Assembly (NCBI RefSeq): GCF_006539505.1
Contig: NZ_BJND01000021.1
Coordinates: 1 to 64,000, forward strand
Reading direction: 5' to 3'
DNA: 64,000 nucleotides
Source of the DNA: Streptomyces spinoverrucosus
GTDB lineage: Bacteria; Actinomycetota; Actinomycetes; Streptomycetales; Streptomycetaceae
Made by a program: the position numbers and the translations under genes. Every line of letters begins with the position of its first letter. Position 1 is the stretch's first letter. Under the pieces are notes generated by a model, which saw only the letters and a program-made list of their open reading frames with translations, was not told the DNA's origin and did not search any database. This document shows positions 18,720 through 25,964 of the stretch, in pieces.

Positions 18720-21233
18720 GTGACCCTCATCGATCAGCTGCCGCAGACCGCCGACCCCGACGCCCTCTACGACGCCTTCGAGTCGTGGGCGCAGGAGCGC
18801 GGTCTCACGCTCTACCCCCACCAGGAGGAGGCGCTGATCGAGGCGGTCTCCGGCGCGAACGTGATCGTGTCGACGCCCACCGGCTCCGGCAAGAGCATGA
18901 TCGCGGCGGGCGCCCACTTCGCCGCGCTGGCCCGGGACGAGGTCACCTTCTACACGGCTCCGATCAAGGCGCTGGTCTCGGAGAAGTTCTTCGAGCTGTG
19001 CAAGCTGTTCGGGACCGAGAACGTCGGCATGCTCACCGGCGACGCCTCCGTCAACGCCGACGCCCCGGTCATCTGCTGCACCGCCGAGGTGCTGGCCTCG
19101 ATCGCGCTGCGCGACGGCAAGCACGCGGACATCGGCCAGGTCGTCATGGACGAGTTCCACTTCTACGCGGAGCCGGACCGCGGCTGGGCCTGGCAGATCC
19201 CGCTGCTCGAACTGCCGCAGGCGCAGTTCGTCCTCATGTCGGCCACCCTCGGCGACGTCTCGATGTTCGAGAAGGACCTCACCCGGCGTACCGGCCGCCC
19301 GACCTCGGTGGTCCGCTCGGCGACGCGTCCGGTGCCGCTCTCCTACGCGTACCGGCGCACCCCGCTCACGGAAACGCTGACGGAACTGCTGGAGACCAAG
19401 CAGGCACCGGTCTACATCGTGCACTTCACCCAGGCGCAGGCGGTGGAGCGGGCGCAGGCACTGATGAGCATCAACATGTGCTCGCGTGAGGAGAAGGAGC
19501 AGATCGCCGAGCTGATCGGCAACTTCCGCTTCACCACCAAGTTCGGCCGCAACCTCTCCCGTTACGTCCGGCACGGCATCGGCGTGCACCACGCCGGCAT
19601 GCTGCCCAAGTACCGCCGCCTGGTGGAGAAACTCGCGCAGGCCGGTCTGCTGAAGGTCATCTGCGGCACGGACACCCTGGGCGTCGGCGTCAACGTGCCC
19701 ATCCGCACCGTGCTGTTCACCGCCCTGACCAAGTACGACGGCAGTCGAGTGCGCACGCTGCGGGCACGTGAGTTCCACCAGATCGCCGGGCGCGCCGGAC
19801 GTGCGGGCTTCGACACGGCGGGCTTCGTGGTCGCCCAGGCTCCCGAGCACGTCATCGAGAACGAGAAGGCGCTCGCCAAGGCGGGCGACGACCCGAAGAA
19901 GCGCCGCAAGGTCGTCCGCAAGAAGGCGCCTGAGGGCTTCGTCGCCTGGAGCGAGGACACCTTCGAGAAGCTCATCGCCTCCGAGCCGGAGCCGCTGATG
20001 TCCCGCTTCCGGGTCACGCACACCATGCTGCTGTCCGTGATCGCCCGGCCCGGCAACGCCTTCAAGGCCATGCGGCACCTCCTGGAGGACAATCACGAGC
20101 CGCGCAAGCAGCAGCTGCGGCACATCCGGCGCGCGATCGCCATCTACCGCTCGCTGCTGGACGGCGGCATCGTCGAGAAGCTGGACAAGCCGGACGCCGA
20201 GGGCCGTATCGTCCGTCTCACCGTGGACCTTCAGCAGGACTTCGCGCTCAACCAGCCGCTGTCGACCTTCGCGCTCGCCGCCTTCGAGCTGCTGGACCCC
20301 GAATCGCCGTCGTACGCGCTGGACATGGTGTCCGTCGTGGAGTCCACGCTGGACGATCCGCGGCAGATCCTCGTCGCCCAGCAGAACAAGGCGCGCGGCG
20401 AGGCCGTCGCCGCGATGAAGGCGGACGGTGTCGAGTACGAGGAGCGCATGGAGCGCCTCCAGGACATCACCCACCCCAAGCCGCTGGAGGAGCTGCTCTT
20501 CCACGCGTACAACACGTACCGCAAGAGCCACCCATGGGTCGGTGACCACCCGCTGTCGCCGAAGTCCGTCATCCGGGACATGTACGAACGGGCGATGTCC
20601 TTCACGGAGTTGGTCTCCTTCTACGAGCTGGCCCGGACCGAGGGCATCGTGCTGCGCTACCTGGCCAGCGCCTACAAGGCCCTTGAGCACAACATCCCGG
20701 ACGACCTGAAGTCCGAGGACCTCCAGGACCTGATCGAGTGGCTCGGCGAGATGGTGCGCCAGGTCGACTCCAGCCTGCTGGACGAGTGGGAGCAGCTCGC
20801 CAACCCGGAGGAGATGACCGCCGAGGAGGCCCAGGAGAAGGCCGACCAGGTCAAGCCGGTCACCTCGAACGCGCGCGCCTTCCGCGTCCTGGTCCGCAAC
20901 GCCATGTTCCGCCGCGTCGAGCTGGCCGCCCTCGACCAGGTGGAGGAGCTGGGCGAGCTGGACGCCGAGTCCGGCTGGGACGCCGACGCGTGGGGCGAGG
21001 CCATGGACAAGTACTGGGACGAGTACGACGACCTGGGCACCGGACCCGATGCGCGCGGTCCCAAGCTGCTGATGATCGAGGAGGAGCCGGAGAACGGGCT
21101 GTGGCGCGTCCGGCAGATCTTCGACGACCCGGGCGGCGATCACGACTGGGGCATCAGCGCCGAGATCGACCTTGCGGCCTCCGACGCCGAAGGCCGTGCC
21201 GTGGTCCGCGTCACCGACGTCGGCCAGTTGTGA
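18720..21233 (+). CDS. Superfamily 2 RNA helicase, Mtr4-like with DUF3516
   Basis: An 837-residue helicase. Motifs: Walker A STPTGSGKSM (about residue 50), motif II DEFH (about 144), motif III SATLGD, and motif VI QIAGRAGRAGFD. The C-terminal 350 residues are the alpha-helical DUF3516 region found in actinobacterial Ski2/Mtr4-type helicases. Such enzymes unwind structured RNA, probably feeding a nuclease, in the cytoplasm. The GTG at 18720 follows a GATGGGGG ribosome site. It is followed 19 bases later by the TesB gene, so the two are probably co-transcribed. RNA rather than DNA as substrate is inferred from the family. Confidence 0.85.
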   Translation: MTLIDQLPQTADPDALYDAFESWAQERGLTLYPHQEEALIEAVSGANVIVSTPTGSGKSMIAAGAHFAALARDEVTFYTAPIKALVSEKFFELCKLFGTENVGMLTGDASVNADAPVICCTAEVLASIALRDGKHADIGQVVMDEFHFYAEPDRGWAWQIPLLELPQAQFVLMSATLGDVSMFEKDLTRRTGRPTSVVRSATRPVPLSYAYRRTPLTETLTELLETKQAPVYIVHFTQAQAVERAQALMSINMCSREEKEQIAELIGNFRFTTKFGRNLSRYVRHGIGVHHAGMLPKYRRLVEKLAQAGLLKVICGTDTLGVGVNVPIRTVLFTALTKYDGSRVRTLRAREFHQIAGRAGRAGFDTAGFVVAQAPEHVIENEKALAKAGDDPKKRRKVVRKKAPEGFVAWSEDTFEKLIASEPEPLMSRFRVTHTMLLSVIARPGNAFKAMRHLLEDNHEPRKQQLRHIRRAIAIYRSLLDGGIVEKLDKPDAEGRIVRLTVDLQQDFALNQPLSTFALAAFELLDPESPSYALDMVSVVESTLDDPRQILVAQQNKARGEAVAAMKADGVEYEERMERLQDITHPKPLEELLFHAYNTYRKSHPWVGDHPLSPKSVIRDMYERAMSFTELVSFYELARTEGIVLRYLASAYKALEHNIPDDLKSEDLQDLIEWLGEMVRQVDSSLLDEWEQLANPEEMTAEEAQEKADQVKPVTSNARAFRVLVRNAMFRRVELAALDQVEELGELDAESGWDADAWGEAMDKYWDEYDDLGTGPDARGPKLLMIEEEPENGLWRVRQIFDDPGGDHDWGISAEIDLAASDAEGRAVVRVTDVGQL

Positions 21234-21252
21234 GCACAGGAGACAGACAGCC

Positions 21253-22119
21253 ATGACCAATCCGGCCGAGAGGCTTGTCGACCTGCTCGACCTGGAGCAG
21301 ATCGAGGTCAACATCTTCCGCGGCCGCAGCCCCCAGGAGTCGCTGCAGCGGGTCTTCGGCGGCCAGGTGGCCGGCCAGGCGCTGGTCGCCGCCGGGCGCA
21401 CCACGGAGGGCGACCGCCCGGTGCACTCGCTGCACGCGTACTTCCTGCGTCCCGGACGGCCGGGCGTGCCGATCGTGTACCAGGTCGAACGGGTCCGGGA
21501 CGGGCGGTCGTTCACGACCCGCCGGGTCACGGCCGTGCAGCAGGGCCGCACGATCTTCAATCTCACCGCCTCCTTTCACAAGCCTGAGGAAGGGAGCTTC
21601 GAGCACCAGCTGCCGCCGGCCCGTGAGGTGCCGGACCCGGAGTCGCTGCCGACGGTCGTCGACGAGGTCCGGGAGCATCTGGGTGCGCTGCCCGAGCAGT
21701 TGGAGCGGATGGCGCGCCGCCAGCCGTTCGACATCCGGTATGTGGACCGGCTGCGCTGGACGCCCGAGGAGGTCAAGGACGCCGAGCCGCGCAGCGCCGT
21801 GTGGATGCGCGCGGTCGGACCGCTCGGCGACGACCCGCTGGTGCACACCTGCGCCCTGACGTATGCCAGCGATATGACTCTGCTGGACGCCGTGCGCATC
21901 CCGGTCGAGCCCCTGTGGGGTCCGCGCGGCTTCGACATGGCGTCGCTGGACCACGCGATGTGGTTCCACCGGCCGTTCCGCGCGGACGAGTGGTTCCTGT
22001 ACGACCAGGAGTCACCGATCGCGACCGGCGGACGAGGGCTCGCCCGCGGGCGCATCTACGACCTGGAGGGCCGTCTGCTGGTGTCGGTCGTTCAGGAGGG
22101 GCTGTTCAGGGCGCTGTAG
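21253..22119 (+). CDS. tesB: Acyl-CoA thioesterase II
   Basis: A 288-residue double-hotdog thioesterase. It has VFGGQVAGQALVAAG, HSLHAYFLRPG (first hotdog) and later SLDHAMWFHRPFRADEWFLY and SPIATGGRGLARGRIYD (second hotdog). The conserved catalytic set (Asp in SLDHA, plus Ser/Thr and Gln from the other strands) appears present. It hydrolyses medium- and long-chain acyl-CoA in the cytosol. It sits 19 bases after the helicase and ends convergently with the DUF6397 gene. Confidence 0.9.
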   Translation: MTNPAERLVDLLDLEQIEVNIFRGRSPQESLQRVFGGQVAGQALVAAGRTTEGDRPVHSLHAYFLRPGRPGVPIVYQVERVRDGRSFTTRRVTAVQQGRTIFNLTASFHKPEEGSFEHQLPPAREVPDPESLPTVVDEVREHLGALPEQLERMARRQPFDIRYVDRLRWTPEEVKDAEPRSAVWMRAVGPLGDDPLVHTCALTYASDMTLLDAVRIPVEPLWGPRGFDMASLDHAMWFHRPFRADEWFLYDQESPIATGGRGLARGRIYDLEGRLLVSVVQEGLFRAL

Positions 22120-22155
22120 GGAAGGGCCCGGCCGCGCCTGGCCTGGCGGGGGCCT

Positions 22156-23088
22156 TCACGAGCTTCTGCGGCGCAGCCAGCCCAGCAGGCCACGGGGGCG
22201 CTCCGGCTCCGGTGCGTTTGTGCGTGCGTGTGCGTGGCGGGGTGCGGCCAGGTGCTCCGCAGGGTGCACGTGACCGAGTTCAGCCGGGCGCTCCGCACGA
22301 GGTGCCGGGCGCGGCGCCGGACGGTGTGCGCGGGCCTCGTCCAGGGCCTGGGCGAGGTCGGCCCGCAGCCAGCTGATCTCGTCCGGGTCGTCGGCCGTCA
22401 TGATCCTCTCGGCGAGCTGCGCCGCCGGTGAACCGGGCGTGCCATGAGTGGGCGGCCCCGGCCGGAACCGGTTCACATGGGCGCGCTCGTACGGATCCTT
22501 GACGATTTCCGCAATCTGGACGGGATCCAGCAGCGCGGCCAGGGCCCCGGCGCGCTGCCAAGGATCCTCTGCCCGGCGCAGCAGGAATCCCAGATGCCGT
22601 CCCCGCCAGTTGCGGGCGCGCAGGTCCAGCCCGCCCTCCAGCTGAGCCCGCACCCCCTCGGGCAGCGAACGACCCTTCAGCAGCGGAGCGTTCTGCTCGT
22701 CGGCCGCGAAGTGGCGGATTTCATCGGCCAGATAGAGCCACACCAGCGTCCGATAGCGGTTCAGATAGAACGCGACCGGCACCACCAGCCCCACACGAGC
22801 GAGACGAGTGAACCGGTCACCCGTCACGCCCATGAGGCCTGCGGCCTCGCCTGTGCTCACGCTCCGCACCCTTTCGAGGAGCGCCTCCGGAAAGCCGTCC
22901 TCGGAGCGCAGCCGCTCGATCTCGGCGTGGGCGACGCGGCGCCCTCCGCCACCTTCGTCGGGCACCGTGCGGATACGCCCGAGGTTCACCGCGAGATCGA
23001 ACTCGCGTCGCTTCAGTCCCAGTTCCCGGGCGGCGCGGCTCGGCGTGTACGTAAGGCCGTCCAGTTTCGTGATGGTGTTGCCTGACAT
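22156..23088 (-). CDS. DUF6397 family protein
   Basis: A 310-residue protein with no membrane segment. The N-terminal part (LTYTPSRAARELGLKRREFD, LGRIRTVPDEGGGGRRVAHA) resembles a helix-turn-helix or excisionase-like fold, and a second similar segment (VSTGEAAGLMGVTGDRFTRL) follows, so it may bind DNA. The last 90 residues are Pro/Ala/His-rich and disordered, ending in a basic LGWLRRRSS. The family is confined, as far as I know, to Streptomyces relatives and has no known function. A GGGGGAG ribosome site supports the ATG. Confidence 0.65.
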   Translation of the reverse strand: MSGNTITKLDGLTYTPSRAARELGLKRREFDLAVNLGRIRTVPDEGGGGRRVAHAEIERLRSEDGFPEALLERVRSVSTGEAAGLMGVTGDRFTRLARVGLVVPVAFYLNRYRTLVWLYLADEIRHFAADEQNAPLLKGRSLPEGVRAQLEGGLDLRARNWRGRHLGFLLRRAEDPWQRAGALAALLDPVQIAEIVKDPYERAHVNRFRPGPPTHGTPGSPAAQLAERIMTADDPDEISWLRADLAQALDEARAHRPAPRPAPRAERPAELGHVHPAEHLAAPRHAHARTNAPEPERPRGLLGWLRRRSS

Positions 23089-23184
23089 GGTGCGTCTCCC
23101 CCGTGGAGTCGTGGTCGTGCGCTCACGCTCTGTGCGCTCGCGGTCACACCACCGTAGCCGCTTCGGCCGATCGCGTGGCGAGCC

Positions 23185-23193
23185 TGTGGATAA
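23185..23193 (-). promoter_or_regulatory. Consensus DnaA box
   Basis: TGTGGATAA is the reverse complement of the 9-base DnaA box TTATCCACA. It lies alone in the gap between the DUF6397 gene and the orphan roadblock gene. A single box is not an origin; it could be chance or a DnaA titration or regulation site. Confidence 0.35.
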
Positions 23194-23220
23194 CTTCGCG
23201 GGGGCTGAAGAACGTGCAGG

Positions 23221-23631
23221 TCAGAAGTCTGTGGACGAAGACCGCTCAGGCTGTCGGGCGTCCACGCCGAGGTGCTCGCCGACCCGGTTGACGAGCAGGG
23301 TCATCTCGTAGGCGATCTGGCCGATGTCGGCCTCGGCAGCGCTGAGGACGCACAGACAACTGCCGCTGCCGGCCGCCGTGACGAACAGCACCGCGTCGTC
23401 GAACTCCACCATCGTCTGGCGCACCTGCCCGGCCCCGAAGTGGCGTCCCGATCCCTTGGCCAGGCTGTGCAGCCCGGACGCGACGGCGGCGAGGTGCTCG
23501 GCGTCCTCGCGCCTGAGCCCGGTGCTCGCCCCGGTCACCAGTCCGTCGTTGGACAGGACGAGTGCGTGCCGCACGTGTTCCACACGCTCGGTCAGGTCGT
23601 CCAGTAGCCAGCCCAGTCCCTTGTGCACCAT
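23221..23631 (-). CDS. Roadblock/LC7 protein, orphan cvnB paralogue
   Basis: A 136-residue roadblock/LC7-domain protein. It is about three-quarters identical by eye to the conservon protein at 25491-25964 across the shared core (WLLDDL, RHALVLSNDG, REDAEHLAAVASG, GRHFGAGQVRQTMVE, GEHL). Roadblock proteins act as partners or activators of small GTPases; in conservons they form a membrane complex with the kinase and GTPase. This copy stands outside the operon, separated by a PPOX gene on the other strand, and appears to be a duplicate. It could substitute for, or compete with, CvnB. The ATG at 23631 has a GGGAGA ribosome site. Confidence 0.85.
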   Translation of the reverse strand: MVHKGLGWLLDDLTERVEHVRHALVLSNDGLVTGASTGLRREDAEHLAAVASGLHSLAKGSGRHFGAGQVRQTMVEFDDAVLFVTAAGSGSCLCVLSAAEADIGQIAYEMTLLVNRVGEHLGVDARQPERSSSTDF

Positions 23632-23725
23632 GATTTCGATCTCCCCGTGTGACGACTCCCCCTGGCCGGAGGATCTCTCCGCCAGCCTTCCCCACGACCG
23701 GCCGACGAGCAAGGAGGATGGGGGC

Positions 23726-24154
23726 ATGGCACAGAAGATGACCGACACGGAATGGCGGGCGTTCGTCTCGCAGGGCACTCGCACCGCAAAGCTGTCGACC
23801 GTCAAGGCTGACGGCAGCCCGCATGTGACGCCGATCTGGTTTCTGCTCGACGGGGACGAGGTGGTGTTCAACACCTCCAAGTCGAGCGTGAAGGGGCGCA
23901 ATCTGGCCCGGGACGGGCGGGTCGCTCTTTGTGTGGACGACGACCGTCCGCCGTTCGACTACGTCGTCCTGCAGGGGCGGGCCCGGCTTTCGGAGGATCT
24001 CGACGAACTCCGGCTGTGGGCCACCCGTCTCGGCGCGCGGTACATGGGTGAGGAGCGCGCCGAGGAGTTCGGGGCGCGCAACGGCGTGCCGGGTGAACTC
24101 CTGGTCCGGGTCACGATCGACAAGGTGCTGGCGCAGAAGGCCGTCGCCGGCTGA
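23726..24154 (+). CDS. PPOX-class F420-dependent oxidoreductase
   Basis: A 142-residue split-barrel flavin/F420-binding protein. The pattern RTAKLSTVKADGSPHVTPIW, FNTSKSSVKGRNLARDGRVA and FDYVVLQGRARL is typical of the pyridoxamine-oxidase-like F420 enzymes abundant in actinobacteria. It probably reduces small molecules with F420H2 in the cytosol; the substrate is unknown. An AAGGAGG ribosome site lies before the ATG. It is inserted between the orphan roadblock gene (divergent) and the conservon (convergent), and has no evident link to either. Confidence 0.8.
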   Translation: MAQKMTDTEWRAFVSQGTRTAKLSTVKADGSPHVTPIWFLLDGDEVVFNTSKSSVKGRNLARDGRVALCVDDDRPPFDYVVLQGRARLSEDLDELRLWATRLGARYMGEERAEEFGARNGVPGELLVRVTIDKVLAQKAVAG

Positions 24155-24169
24155 CCTCCCCCCGATCGT

Positions 24170-24775
24170 TCAGCTCACGGAGTCGAGCAGCCGGGCGGTG
24201 TGCATCCGTCCGGCGTACTCGACGAGTCGGATCAACACCTCCTTGCCCGAGTCCCGGTCACGTGCGTCGCAGAGCACGACCGGCGTTCCCTGGTCGAGGT
24301 CGAGCGCCCGGGAGACGTTCTGGGCGCCATGGGTGCGGGCGCCGGCGAAGCAGTTGACGGCCACCACGAAGGGGATGTGCCGGTGCTCGAAGTAGTCCAC
24401 CGCGGGGAAGCAGTCCTCCATGCGCCGGGTGTCGGCCAGGACGACCGCCCCCAGGGCTCCCTGTGACAACTCGTCCCAGAGGAACCAGAAGCGGTCCTGT
24501 CCGGGCGTACCGAACAGGTACAGGGAGAGGCCGGAGCGGATGGTGATGCGGCCGAAGTCCATGGCGACCGTCGTCGTGACCTTGCGGTCCACGCCGTCGG
24601 TATCGTCCACCAACTGACCGGCCTCGCTGAGCAGTTCCTCGGTGCGCAGCGGCCTGATCTCGCTGACCGCGCCCACCAGGGTGGTCTTGCCCACGCCGAA
24701 TCCGCCGGCGACCAGTATCTTCAACGCCAGGGCGGTGGTCTCGCCCTCGGTGGCGTCGGACGTCTCGGAGGCCAT
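24170..24775 (-). CDS. cvnD: Conservon GTP-binding protein CvnD
   Basis: A 201-residue Ras-like GTPase. G1 is GGFGVGKTTLVGAV, G3 is LFGTPGQDRFWFLWD, and the usual G4 NKxD is replaced by NCFAG, as in this family. Conservon GTPases are thought to relay signals from the CvnA kinase via CvnB and CvnC; cvn9 of S. coelicolor affects aerial growth and secondary metabolism. Usually cvnC and cvnD abut or overlap; here 279 bases with a tandem repeat separate them, which may change coupling. MltG-type or ABC-type functions are excluded by the motifs. Confidence 0.88.
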   Translation of the reverse strand: MASETSDATEGETTALALKILVAGGFGVGKTTLVGAVSEIRPLRTEELLSEAGQLVDDTDGVDRKVTTTVAMDFGRITIRSGLSLYLFGTPGQDRFWFLWDELSQGALGAVVLADTRRMEDCFPAVDYFEHRHIPFVVAVNCFAGARTHGAQNVSRALDLDQGTPVVLCDARDRDSGKEVLIRLVEYAGRMHTARLLDSVS

Positions 24776-24778
24776 CGA

Positions 24779-25054
24779 TCACTTCTCTCGGGAGTGCCGG
24801 CAAGGGTCGACGTCGGTACGCGCGTGCCACGCCCGGGCACGACGTCCGCGCACGGCTTCGGTGCACGTGTGCGAAGTCAGCATCATGACAACGGCCGGTC
24901 CGCGAAGGGTCGTGAGACCGCTCTTTGACCCTTGTGACCGACTCGGGTCCGTTCCGCGCCCACAAAGGTGCGTAAGGCGGCGGTCCGGGCGGCCGTACGC
25001 GCGCGGGTTGTTGTGTGGGTTCATCTTGCGTGGGTTCATCTTGTGTGGGTTCAT
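24779..25054 (-). other. Gap between cvnC and cvnD, possibly a small coupled ORF
   Basis: This interval would normally be absent in a conservon. It can be read as a 91-codon frame that begins with the ATG right after the cvnC stop and ends 3 bases before the cvnD ATG. The product would start MNPHKMNPRKMNPHN, encoded by the three 15-base repeats, then continue without a recognisable domain. Codon bias looks poor and there is no ribosome site, so I doubt it is a real gene, although reading through it could couple translation of cvnD. Confidence 0.25.
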
Positions 25055-25056
25055 CT
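25012..25056. repeat. Three 15-bp tandem repeats
   Basis: TGTGTGGGTTCATCT occurs three times head to tail (25012-25026, 25027-25041, 25042-25056), with one base changed in the middle copy. The last copy overlaps the cvnC stop codon. A 15-base unit preserves any reading frame. It is the type of array that expands and contracts by slippage. Confidence 0.85.
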
Positions 25057-25468
25057 ACAGCGCCCGCAGTCCGTCGATGACCTCGCGCAGAATCCGTTCA
25101 TCGGGCAGCTGCGCGGGCGGTACGGGACGGCTGACGGTGACGCAGCCGAGTTCCAGGAGGTCGCCGAGGAGCACCCGGACGACGCCCACGGGGAGGTCGG
25201 CGCCCGCGGCGAGTTCGGCGACCGATTGGGTTTCGATGCGGCACAGGTCGATCAGGGCCCGGTGCTCGGGGCCGAGCATGGGGTCGTCGTCGAGGTGGGG
25301 AGCGCCCGGATCGAGCGTGACCAGGGCGATGAGGTCGAAGCGCACCCCGGTGGGGCCGGGCTTGGTGCGGCCGCCCGTCATGGCGTACGGCCGGACGAGT
25401 GGGCCGGCCTCGCCGTCGTACCACTGGCTGCCCTGCTCGTGCGGGGTGCCCTTGATGTCTTCGGTCAT
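25055..25468 (-). CDS. cvnC: Conservon DUF742 protein CvnC
   Basis: A 137-residue DUF742 protein. Hallmarks are the N-terminal QWYDGEAGPLVRPYAMTGGR, an LIALVT-like segment, and a winged-helix-like middle (CRIETQSVAELAAGADLPVG, VRVLLGDLLELGCVTV), ending REVIDGLRAL. It is the third member of the conservon and is thought to bridge CvnB and the GTPase. It starts 22 bases after the cvnB stop. Its stop codon lies inside the 15-bp repeat array. Confidence 0.88.
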   Translation of the reverse strand: MTEDIKGTPHEQGSQWYDGEAGPLVRPYAMTGGRTKPGPTGVRFDLIALVTLDPGAPHLDDDPMLGPEHRALIDLCRIETQSVAELAAGADLPVGVVRVLLGDLLELGCVTVSRPVPPAQLPDERILREVIDGLRAL

Positions 25469-25490
25469 CTGTGCGGACCGCCTTCTCGCC

Positions 25491-25964
25491 TCATCCGGCG
25501 GCGGGCGGCCGCGCGCTCACGCGCGGCGCCGTGTAGAGGTGCTCGCCGACGCGCTTGACCAGCCGTGCCATCTCGTACGCCACGAGGCCTATGTCGGCCG
25601 TGACCGCGGTGAGGAGGGCCAGGCAGGAGCCGTCGCCGGCGGCGGCCACGAACAGGAACGCGTCGTCCATCTCCACCATGGTCTGGCGCACTCCGCCGGC
25701 GCCGAAATGCCGGCCGGCGCCCTTGGCGAGGCTGTGGAAGCCGGAGGCGACGGCGGCGAGGTGTTCCGCGTCCTCGCGGCCGAGGTCGGTCGAGGCGCCC
25801 ACGGCGAGTCCGTCGTTGGAGAGCACCACGGCGTGCCGTACCTCGTTCACGCGCATCACCAAGTCGTCCAGCAGCCAGTCCAGTTCGCCGGACCTCCCCC
25901 GCTCTCGGCTTCGCTCGAGCGGGGGGACCCCCACGGCGTCTCTCATGCTGGGGTCCTGGATCAT
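25491..25964 (-). CDS. cvnB: Conservon roadblock/LC7 protein CvnB
   Basis: A 157-residue roadblock/LC7 protein, the second conservon member, whose ATG overlaps the cvnA stop (ATGA). The core domain begins at about residue 29 (LDWLLDDLVMRVNEVRHAVV). The preceding residues VGVPPLERSRERGRSGE are not part of the usual domain: they are encoded by a palindromic repeat element (25894-25933) inserted in frame near the start. The usual short N-terminus before WLLDDL, as in the orphan paralogue at 23631, shows how much has been added. The protein should still fold. Confidence 0.88.
   Translation of the reverse strand: MIQDPSMRDAVGVPPLERSRERGRSGELDWLLDDLVMRVNEVRHAVVLSNDGLAVGASTDLGREDAEHLAAVASGFHSLAKGAGRHFGAGGVRQTMVEMDDAFLFVAAAGDGSCLALLTAVTADIGLVAYEMARLVKRVGEHLYTAPRVSARPPAAG
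25894..25933. repeat. Palindromic repeat element inside cvnB
   Basis: CCCCCGCTC (25896-25904) pairs with GAGCGGGGG (25917-25925) around a CTCGGCTTCG-type loop, followed by GGGGGG-AC-CCCC that pairs on itself. I recall this same arrangement (a hairpin ending in GGGGGGACCCCCA) as a dispersed repeat in several Streptomyces genomes, usually between genes. Here it lies in the coding sequence of cvnB and adds an Arg/Glu-rich segment. The recollection needs a genome-wide count to confirm. Confidence 0.55.

Noticed and set aside
13965..21566. 2533-codon open frame on the minus strand
   Set aside because: It is antisense to both ABC genes, DUF5709, L31 and the helicase, whose motifs are clear. Such giant mirror frames are normal in very GC-rich DNA with third-position bias.
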